DNA of 5,057 nt from Desulfurococcales archaeon (GTDB taxonomy: Archaea; Thermoproteota; Thermoprotei_A; Sulfolobales; AG1): positions 1 through 5,057 of the forward strand of contig JALXCO010000198.1 of assembly GCA_026990885.1 (NCBI GenBank). The letters are read 5' to 3'. The number at the start of each line of letters is the position of its first letter. Position 1 is the first letter of the stretch. Under the pieces are notes generated by a model. That model saw only the letters and a program-made list of their open reading frames with translations, was not told the DNA's origin and did not search any database. Of this stretch, positions 1-5,057 are shown one piece after another. Made by a program: the position numbers and the translations under genes.

Positions 1-64
1 GCTACTACAGGAAATATAGGTTTAAGCTTAAAATATGTTTTTATAGGCAAGCCCACAGCTCTAC
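1..64. other. AT-rich gap with 12-bp palindrome
   Basis: No coding signal is supported here. The stretch holds a perfect 12-bp palindrome (TTTAAGCTTAAA, 21-32) and a T5 run at 38-42. Read on the minus strand it lies just after the stop codon of the cyclo-ligase-like gene and contains ATATTTTAAG. That could be a T-rich archaeal terminator or a TATA box for a further minus-strand gene beyond the window. Neither reading can be decided from the visible bases. Confidence 0.3.
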
Positions 65-808
65 TCAAGATCCGCGTCGGCGAATATCCCTAAGTTCAGC
101 TAGAAGGGGTATCAGCTCGATCATCTCATCAGAGACTATATCCCAAATAACGCCCCTGGGCTTACTGTACCTGGTACCGGTCTCGATAACTTTTGAGGGG
201 GTAACTATATAGTCTACAGGGAGATCGTGGGGCTCCATAGGTATCTGCCTATCTATAACCTGAACATCATGCACAGTAGTAACCACGCGCACAGACTCAG
301 AAACCTTATTGAACTCCCTTAGTATGGCGTACTCAAGATCCGCATACCCTCCACCCTTACCAACTCTGGCGCCGTCTCTAGATACGGCAACGGAGCCTAC
401 AACAACAAGATCTATCTGAGGGATCCTCTCAATCCTCACCCTCTCACCAACAACAAGGGCCCCCTTGATACTCGTGGCCCACCTCTCTATACCCTTAGAC
501 ACCTTGTCTGGGTACAGAATCAGGAAACCCCTCCTAAGTTTCGGTGTGGGCATAACTATAGTCTTCCCCATCTTTATAGCTAGATACCTAACCGGGTGCT
601 GGGGGGAGTCGGGATTGACCTTGATCACCTTAGCCTCCCTAAATATATCCATGGACGCCAGTATAGATGCGGCCTTGTCTGCACCAACGAAATTGGGTAT
701 CCTGCCGAAAACTGGTCTTGGGAATAGAGCTATGTTCGATTCCTCCATCAGGCTCCAGATATAGTTCCTGATCTCGGACTTGATTTTCTTAACCTGTGCA
801 GAATCCAA
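65..808 (-). CDS. 5-formyltetrahydrofolate cyclo-ligase-like protein (COG0212 / MTHFSD paralogue)
   Basis: This is a 247-residue protein of the 5-formyltetrahydrofolate cyclo-ligase fold. True family members convert 5-formyl-THF to 5,10-methenyl-THF using ATP. The N-terminus (KKIKSEIRNYIW, residues 7-18) matches the usual K/R-rich first helix. The phosphate-binding loop near residues 144-161 reads RDGARVGKGGGYADLEYA, where classical enzymes have GxRLGxGGGYYDR. The YADLEYA ending, the VHDVQVID segment (179-186) and the HDLPVDYIVTPSKVIETG stretch (194-211) are features I associate with the MTHFSD-like paralogues. Comparative genomics has linked COG0212 paralogues to thiamine metabolism, so the folate reaction should not be assumed. 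The start is inferred as TTG at 808: it is the last start before the conserved helix, and an AT-rich box (TTTATTAAA on the minus strand, about 833-841) lies about 29 bp upstream, which fits a leaderless transcript. The open frame extends to 919 but overlaps promoter sequence and the divergent gene. The family is sure; the function and exact start are not. Confidence 0.85.
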   Translation of the reverse strand: MDSAQVKKIKSEIRNYIWSLMEESNIALFPRPVFGRIPNFVGADKAASILASMDIFREAKVIKVNPDSPQHPVRYLAIKMGKTIVMPTPKLRRGFLILYPDKVSKGIERWATSIKGALVVGERVRIERIPQIDLVVVGSVAVSRDGARVGKGGGYADLEYAILREFNKVSESVRVVTTVHDVQVIDRQIPMEPHDLPVDYIVTPSKVIETGTRYSKPRGVIWDIVSDEMIELIPLLAELRDIRRRGS

Positions 809-899
809 AATATTTAACCGAATATATCTTATGTTTAATAAATCTTTAAATACTAATCCACCTACAATCAAATATAAGAAATCCTTGAGGTCCCCCGCG
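809..899. promoter_or_regulatory. Divergent promoter region, cyclo-ligase-like gene / M20 gene
   Basis: This AT-rich 91-bp gap separates two divergently transcribed genes. For the minus-strand gene, TTTATTAAA (833-841, read on the minus strand) lies about 29 bp before the proposed TTG. For the plus-strand gene there are two candidate TATA boxes. CTTTAAATA (844-852) would give a leader of about 25 nt that includes the Shine-Dalgarno site. AAATATAAG (870-878) would give a transcript starting close to the ATG. The minus-strand box and the first plus-strand box nearly touch, so the two promoters may compete or be regulated together. Positions are inferred from spacing rules, not from transcript data. 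Confidence 0.5.
887..891 (+). promoter_or_regulatory. Shine-Dalgarno site of the M20 gene
   Basis: GAGGT lies 8 nt before the ATG at 900 and matches the archaeal anti-Shine-Dalgarno core. It decides the start: the frame is open upstream to 780, but those 40 codons cross the AT-rich promoter region and resemble no M20 N-terminus. Confidence 0.65.
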
Positions 900-2267
900 A
901 TGGGCGAGGATAGATACACCAGGATACGTAGCTATGTAGAAGAAAATAAAAACATGCTCGTAGAGGAGGTCCGAAAACTCCTTAGGATGCCAAGCATCTC
1001 AGGGAGTGGGGAGGGGATCGAGGAGACAGCCACATACCTTAAGCAGTGGATCGAGGAGAGACTGGGCGGGAAAGCAACGCTGCTGAGGTATGGAGGCCAC
1101 CCGATAGTCTATGGGAGGGTTGGGAGCGGATCAAGGAAGATTCTTATATACAACATGTATGATGTCCAGCCTGTGGAGCCTCTAGATCAATGGGTCTCCC
1201 CGCCGTTCGAAGCCAACATCGTGGACAACAAAATCATCGCTAGGGGAGCATACAACACTAAGGGGGCGCTGATGAGCACCCTTCTGGGGCTTGAAGCGTA
1301 CCAAAAGATCTTTGGGGAGATACCGCTAGATGTAAGAATAATCCTTGAGGGAGAGGAAGAGCTGGGAAGCCCATCAATGCCTAAATTCGTTGATGATAAA
1401 GAGGAGGAGCTGAAGGGAGCTGAACTAGCATACTTCGCTATACCATCCGAGCGGGTGCATGGTAAACCAACGATAGTGCTTGGCAATAAGGGTATAGTGT
1501 TTCTGGAGCTCAGATCCAAGGTATCGAAATACGATGTCCACAGCAGCTTCAGCAGGGGGCTCTATAATCCAGCCGCGATTCTAGCCTATATAGCTTCACA
1601 CTTAATAAACCCGCATGAGGGTCCGAGGATACCGTGGCTGGAGGATAAGGTTGTAACCCCAACTACAGAGGATCTAGAATATATCGAGGATCTTAAGGAG
1701 GCCATGCCGAGAGAGGATCTAATGGAGCTCTACGGGATATACAGAACCAGGTTGAGAAGCGATGAGTGGTATCTAGCAGTGTACTTCAAGCCTACAGTAA
1801 ATATAGACGGGTTCACATCAGGCTATACAGGGCCAGGAACAAAAACAATAACTCCGGGAGAAGCAGTCATGAGGCTGGACTTCAGGCTAGTGCCAAATAT
1901 AGAGCCCGAAGACGTTGTTGAGGGGTTGAGGGAGCTGGTTAAGAGGCTCGGTCTAGAGGAGCTCGTCGAGATCGATGTTCTAGACAGCTATACATGGAGC
2001 AAAACAGATCCAAAGTCGAAGTATGTTGAGATATCTAAACAGGTGTATCGGGACATGGGTATGAAGCCATATATAATCCCCATGCTACCAGGATCGGCAC
2101 CATCATACCTGTTTACACGAAAGCTGGGGGTCCCCATGATAGCGACAGCGCCAGGCCACGGCGGAAGGGCACATGCCCCAAACGAGTATATAACTGTGGA
2201 TACAGTACCCAAGATAACGACTTATGTTGCTCAACTAATCAACAGGGTAGCGTCAGAACAAGAATAA
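900..2267 (+). CDS. M20-family metallopeptidase homologue with atypical metal site
   Basis: This 455-residue protein is full length for the M20 dipeptidase/carboxypeptidase/deacylase family. These are cytosolic di-zinc hydrolases with a catalytic domain interrupted by a lid domain. Visible landmarks are YNMYDVQPVEPLDQW (84-98), ARGAYNTKGALM (114-125), LEGEEELGS (149-157), the lid-domain DVHSS (212-216), PGSAP (397-401) near the usual GGSIP loop, and GHGGRAHAPNEYI (419-431). Aligned by eye with carnosinase-type enzymes, the catalytic Glu and its neighbouring metal-ligand Glu (E153/E154), the lid His (H214) and the last ligand His (H425) are kept. The first ligand His is Met86 and the bridging Asp is Asn119. 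The Asp expected near residues 177-190 is not obvious (FAIPSERVHGKP). The frame is intact and the motifs are otherwise well kept, so this is not a decayed pseudogene. It could be a hydrolase with an altered or single metal site, or a non-catalytic binding protein. No signal peptide or membrane segment is seen. It is transcribed away from the cyclo-ligase-like gene and towards the KaiC-type ATPase. Confidence 0.88.
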   Translation: MGEDRYTRIRSYVEENKNMLVEEVRKLLRMPSISGSGEGIEETATYLKQWIEERLGGKATLLRYGGHPIVYGRVGSGSRKILIYNMYDVQPVEPLDQWVSPPFEANIVDNKIIARGAYNTKGALMSTLLGLEAYQKIFGEIPLDVRIILEGEEELGSPSMPKFVDDKEEELKGAELAYFAIPSERVHGKPTIVLGNKGIVFLELRSKVSKYDVHSSFSRGLYNPAAILAYIASHLINPHEGPRIPWLEDKVVTPTTEDLEYIEDLKEAMPREDLMELYGIYRTRLRSDEWYLAVYFKPTVNIDGFTSGYTGPGTKTITPGEAVMRLDFRLVPNIEPEDVVEGLRELVKRLGLEELVEIDVLDSYTWSKTDPKSKYVEISKQVYRDMGMKPYIIPMLPGSAPSYLFTRKLGVPMIATAPGHGGRAHAPNEYITVDTVPKITTYVAQLINRVASEQE

Positions 2268-2270
2268 CTA

Positions 2271-2300
2271 GTGTATCTAGATACACCGTATGGATTTTTT
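2271..2300 (+). terminator. Palindrome plus T6 between convergent genes, probable terminator
   Basis: Three bases after the M20 stop codon is a perfect 16-bp palindrome, GTGTATCTAGATACAC (2271-2286). It could fold into a 6-bp stem with a CTAG loop. A T6 run follows at 2295-2300. Archaeal termination relies mainly on U-runs, so the T6 is the stronger evidence for ending the plus-strand M20 transcript. The palindrome reads the same on both strands, but the minus strand has no comparable T-run directly after it, so its use by the opposing ATPase gene is less clear. A protein-binding site is an alternative reading. Confidence 0.5.
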
Positions 2301-2317
2301 ATAAAGCCCTATACACC

Positions 2318-3079
2318 CTATATCTCCTCCACCGTAAACCTCCTGCCTATCCTCAGAACCTTATCCGGAAACACCTCGATACCCTTGCTGGTGATCTCGA
2401 ACGGGTGCCTCCTCATCGAGTGGGCTGTACCCCTCATCTTCCAGACGATCAATGATCTTTTGAGCTCCCCATCGATCTCGTCGAGATCCAGCCTAATGAT
2501 CCCGTCAGCAGCATGCTCAACACCCGGCCCCCCGAAACCACGCTCAGAAACACTCACCTGGGAAACAAGGATAGACGTAACGCCAAGCCCAGAGAGAACC
2601 CTCTTAAGCTGCATAACGATGTTTCTAGCCACCGACGGCTTAGTAAGGTAGAGAGTCGAGACCGAATCAACCACAGCCCTCTGGGCACCTATATCGTTTA
2701 TCGCCTGCCTAATAATGCTTATGAGCTCGCCGAGGTCCTCTGTATCCTGGATAACATACCTCTCCCTCTTCGCGGCCTCACCCCTACCGCTAGTAAACGC
2801 ATCAACCATCGCAAACAGGCCCTGCTCCTCATACTTCCTAACATCCCAGCCGAACTGGGACATGTTTATCCTCAGCTGCACAGGATGCTCCTCCAACGCA
2901 ACATACATACCGGGCTCACCATGCCTCAGGCCGTAGTAGATGAACTGCTGGCCGAAAATGGTTTTCCCTGTCCCCGGGCCGCCGGATAGGAGGACCACGT
3001 TTCTCTTTGGTATGCCGCCGTTGAGTATCACATCCATTCCTGGGATCCCGGTTTTAACTCTCTCAACCACTATGATCAC
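2318..3079 (-). CDS. Archaeal KaiC-family (RadA-paralogue, aRadC-like) ATPase
   Basis: This 253-residue protein is a single RecA/KaiC-type ATPase domain and nearly the whole length is that domain. Visible motifs are the entry sequence TGIPGMDVILNGGIP (10-24), Walker A GGPGTGKT (33-40), the Glu pair in ALEEHP (61-66) that supplies the catalytic glutamates in KaiC-like proteins, Walker B RAVVDS (134-139), SILVSQ (169-174), and a C-terminal KMRGTAHSMRRHPFEIT stretch (214-230) typical of the family. Such proteins are widespread in archaea, often several per genome. Studied RadA paralogues bind DNA and influence recombination, and others are linked to phosphorylation signalling. The sequence does not say which applies here. 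There is no second KaiC domain and no evidence of clock function. The start chosen is GTG at 3079, which fits leaderless transcription from the TATA box at 3101-3110. GTG at 3070 (250 residues) is an alternative because GGTGATC (3074-3080, minus strand) would be a good Shine-Dalgarno site for it. It lies downstream of the NAC gene on the same strand with a 74-bp gap. Confidence 0.9.
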   Translation of the reverse strand: MIIVVERVKTGIPGMDVILNGGIPKRNVVLLSGGPGTGKTIFGQQFIYYGLRHGEPGMYVALEEHPVQLRINMSQFGWDVRKYEEQGLFAMVDAFTSGRGEAAKRERYVIQDTEDLGELISIIRQAINDIGAQRAVVDSVSTLYLTKPSVARNIVMQLKRVLSGLGVTSILVSQVSVSERGFGGPGVEHAADGIIRLDLDEIDGELKRSLIVWKMRGTAHSMRRHPFEITSKGIEVFPDKVLRIGRRFTVEEI

Positions 3080-3100
3080 CCAAATATTTTAGGGAAAACA

Positions 3101-3110
3101 AAAATATATG
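3101..3110 (-). promoter_or_regulatory. TATA box of the KaiC-family gene
   Basis: On the minus strand this reads CATATATTTT, centred about 26 bp upstream of the GTG at 3079. That spacing predicts a transcript beginning at or next to the start codon. The box lies in the 74-bp gap after the NAC gene, so the ATPase gene probably has its own promoter even if some NAC transcripts read through. Confidence 0.5.
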
Positions 3111-3153
3111 CTTTTGAATAATCTACCAAGCATTCGAGGAGGGGCTAAGCAAG

Positions 3154-3516
3154 CTATTTCTTCCTCTCCTCATAGAGAATCAACGCCCTTGCAAGATCGC
3201 CGTTGGCCTCGATCAAAAGATTTCTAGCCTCCTCCTCGCTCAAGCCCGTCTGCTCAACGATAAACCTAACATCGTCCTCTGAGACCTCGACGCTCTCCTT
3301 AGACTCGCCTATGGGGACCTCTCGCTCGCTGCCTACAATGATCTGGTATATCTTCTGGTTCTTCATAGAAACAACAACAACCTGGGCTTTATCGATAACT
3401 ATCTCTCTATCGGGTAGCTCGATTATTATCGACTTAACATCCTCAAGCTCCTCGGTCTTTATACCCATTCTCTTCAGGTATCTATCGAGATCGCGTGGGA
3501 ACGGAAACAAACCCAA
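3154..3516 (-). CDS. nac: Nascent polypeptide-associated complex protein (archaeal NAC, alpha type)
   Basis: This is a 120-residue archaeal NAC homologue. Archaeal NAC forms homodimers, binds the ribosome near the exit tunnel and contacts emerging nascent chains in the cytoplasm. An N-terminal basic segment (PRDLDRYLKRMGIK, 7-20) leads into the NAC beta-barrel domain (about 20-62, with EELEDVKSIIIELPDREIVI and QKIYQIIVG recognisable). An acidic linker follows, then a C-terminal UBA domain (about 80-117, EQTGLSEEEARNLLIEANGD, residues 88-107). Length and domain order are normal for the family. The start given is TTG at 3516. An in-frame TGA lies immediately upstream, so the gene cannot begin earlier in this frame. 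TTG at 3510 would give MFPFPRDL, which also looks like a family N-terminus. No Shine-Dalgarno site is seen. A TATA element about 26-30 bp upstream (3542-3551) suggests a leaderless or very short leader. It is divergent from the nuclease gene. Confidence 0.95.
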   Translation of the reverse strand: MGLFPFPRDLDRYLKRMGIKTEELEDVKSIIIELPDREIVIDKAQVVVVSMKNQKIYQIIVGSEREVPIGESKESVEVSEDDVRFIVEQTGLSEEEARNLLIEANGDLARALILYEERKK

Positions 3517-3541
3517 TCAACCATTTAAGGGTGTGTGTTGG

Positions 3542-3551
3542 AAATATATAA
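3542..3551. promoter_or_regulatory. Near-symmetrical TATA element between NAC and the nuclease gene
   Basis: AAATATATAA within the 74-bp divergent gap reads as a TATA box on both strands (TTATATATTT on the minus strand). On the minus strand it sits about 30 bp before the NAC TTG at 3516. On the plus strand it would start a transcript near 3573, just before the nuclease start. A second plus-strand candidate, TTTTAAAA (3561-3568), is centred about 26 bp before the ATG at 3591 and would give a leaderless nuclease mRNA. A shared bidirectional box and two separate boxes are both possible. Confidence 0.5.
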
Positions 3552-3590
3552 AAATTAAGCTTTTAAAAAGAGGGGTACACATCATTGGCT

Positions 3591-4850
3591 ATGAAGCTAA
3601 AGATACTTGGTGCAGGGAGAGAGGTAGGGAGAGCTGCGGTTGCCCTAGAGATAGGTGAGGAGTATATTTTATTCGACTACGGGGTAACGTTCGATGAGAG
3701 GGACATACCACAGCTACCTCTAGTCGTGCCTCCATCAAGAGTAAAGGCTCTTCTAGTTAGCCACTCACATCTGGATCATATAGGGGCTATACCGATGCTC
3801 TATATATCGGCAAGGCCAAGGGCGTATGCGTCGTACCTGACGTACAGGATATCGAAGGTTATGCTTGAGGACTTCCTAAAGCTATCATCATACTACCTGC
3901 CGTTCGAGCATGTTGAGCTTGATGCCTTTCTGGATAATGTAGCTGTACTGAAATACAATTCATCTATAGAGATCGATAAGAGATACACTGTGGAAACCAG
4001 CAATGCTGGCCATATACCGGGCTCAATGATCTTTACTGTCGATACAGGGAGAAAGAGGATCATATATACAGGCGACGTAAACACCATAGACACCAGGCTG
4101 GTGGCTGGAGCAGACACAGGCAGACTTGAGGGAGATGTGCTGATTATTGAGGGAACATACGGGGACCTTGACCACCCAGATAGAGGAGAAGTTGAGAGGC
4201 AGTTCATCGAGTCGATCAAGGAGGTTGTTGAGAACGGCGGAACAGTGCTTGTCCCGGCATTCAGCTTGGGGAGGGCCCAAGAGATCCTGGCCCTACTAGC
4301 GGAGAAGGTGCCATACATGGACGTTAAATATGACGGCATGATTAAGCCCATAACGGAGATAATGCTTGAGGACAAGAGAAGTATCAGGAGATCAGATCTT
4401 CTAGAGAAAGCGATAGAGACGTTCCAGCCGGTTAGAGGGTGGAGCGAGAGGAGAAAGGTGTGGAGGGAGCCAGGGGTGATAGTGGCTAGTGCGGGAATGC
4501 TTAAGGGGGGTCCCTCGCTGTACTATATAAAGAGATTAGCGAGCGACAAGAACTCCGCGGTGTTCCTGGTTAGCTTTCAAGCACCAAACACGCCTGGGAG
4601 GATGCTTCTCGAGGAGGGGACTTTCATGGATAAGGGACCCCGTGTGGTGGCTAGGGTGGAGTGGTTTGATTTCTCATCCCACGCCGGGGTCTCTGGGCTG
4701 CTTGAGATAGTTAGGAGTGTGAAGAATCTAGAGAGAGTTATAGTTATACACTCGGACAGTGATACAGCCGATAGGTTTGTCTCCCGGATTAGGGAGGAGC
4801 TTGGGTTGGAGGCTTATGCTCCAAGCATGGGTGAATCCATAGATATATAG
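3591..4850 (+). CDS. Archaeal CPSF2 / RNase J-like beta-CASP ribonuclease
   Basis: This 419-residue metallo-beta-lactamase fold protein carries a beta-CASP insert. Crenarchaeal members of the group act as 5'-to-3' exoribonucleases and are thought to take part in mRNA decay. The zinc site is complete: HSHLDH (58-63), AGHIPGS (139-145), and D162 in YTGDVN. The beta-CASP motifs follow: E187 in EGTYGD (motif A), H364 in FSSHAG (motif B) and H387 in VIVIHSDSD (motif C). ASAGMLKGGP (299-308) and the C-terminal YAPSMGESIDI are typical of aCPSF2. There are no N-terminal KH domains, which separates it from the longer aCPSF1. Length fits aCPSF2 (about 420 residues). The ATG at 3591 gives MKLKILGAGREVGR, the usual N-terminus, and suits leaderless transcription from TTTTAAAA at 3561-3568. 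TTG at 3585, two codons earlier, has GAGGGG (3570-3575) at 9-nt spacing and is a real alternative. The next gene follows 97 bp downstream on the same strand. Confidence 0.93.
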   Translation: MKLKILGAGREVGRAAVALEIGEEYILFDYGVTFDERDIPQLPLVVPPSRVKALLVSHSHLDHIGAIPMLYISARPRAYASYLTYRISKVMLEDFLKLSSYYLPFEHVELDAFLDNVAVLKYNSSIEIDKRYTVETSNAGHIPGSMIFTVDTGRKRIIYTGDVNTIDTRLVAGADTGRLEGDVLIIEGTYGDLDHPDRGEVERQFIESIKEVVENGGTVLVPAFSLGRAQEILALLAEKVPYMDVKYDGMIKPITEIMLEDKRSIRRSDLLEKAIETFQPVRGWSERRKVWREPGVIVASAGMLKGGPSLYYIKRLASDKNSAVFLVSFQAPNTPGRMLLEEGTFMDKGPRVVARVEWFDFSSHAGVSGLLEIVRSVKNLERVIVIHSDSDTADRFVSRIREELGLEAYAPSMGESIDI

Positions 4851-4918
4851 TGGATGCCGGAAAGATCCATAGACCATGTGGGTCGGGTAGCTAAGTTATA
4901 ATCTACCGTATGCTAATG

Positions 4919-4927
4919 AATATAATG
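4919..4927 (+). promoter_or_regulatory. Candidate TATA box of the right-edge gene
   Basis: AATATAATG is centred about 25 bp before the ATG at 4948, which would place the transcript start at the start codon. GGGGAG (4938-4943) just before the ATG could instead act as a Shine-Dalgarno site if the gene is also transcribed from the nuclease promoter. The rest of the 97-bp gap (4851-4947) shows no tRNA, box C/D or terminator signature. Confidence 0.4.
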
Positions 4928-4947
4928 GTTTCGGTTCGGGGAGTGTT

Positions 4948-5057
4948 ATGGGTTTGAACCGCGATACTCTGGATGTGAGGGAGCCGTTCAGGTATGTAAC
5001 AGACAAGATTCTTGAGGCTATATTATCCGGCGTCCAGATCGAGGAGCCCCAACATAT
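4948..5057 (+). CDS. 5' end of a gene, possibly geranylgeranyl diphosphate synthase (partial)
   Basis: Only the first 36 codons are present; the gene runs off the window. The ATG at 4948 is the first usable start after an in-frame TAG at 4888. The visible protein begins MGLNRDTLDVREPFRYVT and continues DKILEAILSGVQIEEPQH. No catalytic motif is reached. The spacing of an amphipathic helix followed by EEPQH resembles the N-terminal region of polyprenyl synthetases, just before their helix leading to GGKRLRP. In many archaea a beta-CASP nuclease gene is followed by the GGPP synthase gene of ether-lipid synthesis, which supports this guess. Both lines are weak: the first is pattern matching by eye and the second is context. 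It is surely coding-like, but the product is tentative. Confidence 0.45.
   Translation, partial: MGLNRDTLDVREPFRYVTDKILEAILSGVQIEEPQH

Noticed and set aside
780..899. Possible 40-residue N-terminal extension of the M20 protein
   Set aside because: The stretch is AT-rich promoter sequence overlapping the divergent gene's start, does not resemble an M20 N-terminus, and a good Shine-Dalgarno site lies 8 nt before the ATG at 900.
2513..2989. Plus-strand open frame opposite the KaiC-type ATPase
   Set aside because: It is the antisense shadow of a gene with complete Walker motifs. Its translation shows no recognisable domain and it has no promoter or ribosome site.
2318..3079. Circadian clock KaiC
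   Set aside because: Single RecA-type domain with no KaiA/KaiB partners nearby. Archaeal KaiC-like ATPases are a broad family without a general clock role.
3203..3658. Plus-strand open frame across NAC and the nuclease promoter
   Set aside because: Serine- and isoleucine-rich low-complexity translation, antisense to NAC and running out of frame into the nuclease gene.
3893..4375. Minus-strand open frame inside the nuclease gene
   Set aside because: It lies opposite the conserved zinc-site and beta-CASP segments of a well-supported gene and has a composition typical of an antisense shadow.
4675..4692. Gly instead of Asp after the motif-B His (FSSHAG rather than FSAHAD) in the nuclease
   Set aside because: aCPSF2 proteins as I recall them carry HAG at this point, so it is a subgroup feature rather than a lost catalytic residue.
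4833..4873. Direct repeat ATCCATAGA around the nuclease stop codon
   Set aside because: Only two 9-bp copies about 30 bp apart with no further extension, compatible with chance in AT-rich sequence.
4851..4947. Small RNA, tRNA or box C/D RNA in the gap after the nuclease gene
   Set aside because: No cloverleaf, no T-loop consensus and no paired box C and D motifs on either strand. The only stem is a 4-bp GACC/GGTC pair.

Overview
The window looks like chromosomal DNA from a hyperthermophilic archaeon of the Thermoproteota (crenarchaeal) type. The grounds are an archaeal NAC homologue, an archaeal-type CPSF (beta-CASP) nuclease without KH domains, a single-domain archaeal KaiC/RadA-paralogue ATPase, TATA-like boxes about 25-30 bp before start codons, frequent TTG/GTG starts, and heavy use of AGG/AGA (Arg) and ATA (Ile) codons. 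I cannot name the genus. I see no mobile element, CRISPR array, tRNA or rRNA.

Layout. Positions 1-64 are an AT-rich gap. A minus-strand gene (65-808) encodes a 5-formyltetrahydrofolate cyclo-ligase-like protein of the COG0212/MTHFSD paralogue type. A 91-bp divergent promoter region follows. A plus-strand M20-family peptidase homologue (900-2267) comes next, with an atypical metal-binding site. It converges on a minus-strand KaiC-family ATPase (2318-3079) across a 50-bp gap that holds a perfect 16-bp palindrome followed by T6. Upstream of the ATPase, also on the minus strand, is the NAC homologue (3154-3516). A 74-bp gap divides NAC from a plus-strand aCPSF2/RNase J-like nuclease (3591-4850) and holds a near-symmetrical TATA element that could serve both genes. 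At the right edge the first 36 codons of another plus-strand gene (from 4948) are visible. By its context and a weak N-terminal match it may be a geranylgeranyl diphosphate synthase.

Functions. These are mostly unlinked housekeeping genes rather than one pathway: co-translational chaperoning (NAC), RNA decay or processing (aCPSF2), a RecA-fold regulatory or repair ATPase (KaiC type), and two enzyme-fold proteins whose motifs depart from the textbook members of their families. I found no convincing new multi-gene system. The most interesting items are the M20 homologue with Met and Asn at two expected metal-ligand positions, and the COG0212 protein, which belongs to a paralogue group whose real substrate is unsettled. 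Compact promoters with probable leaderless, often non-ATG starts are a recurring theme.
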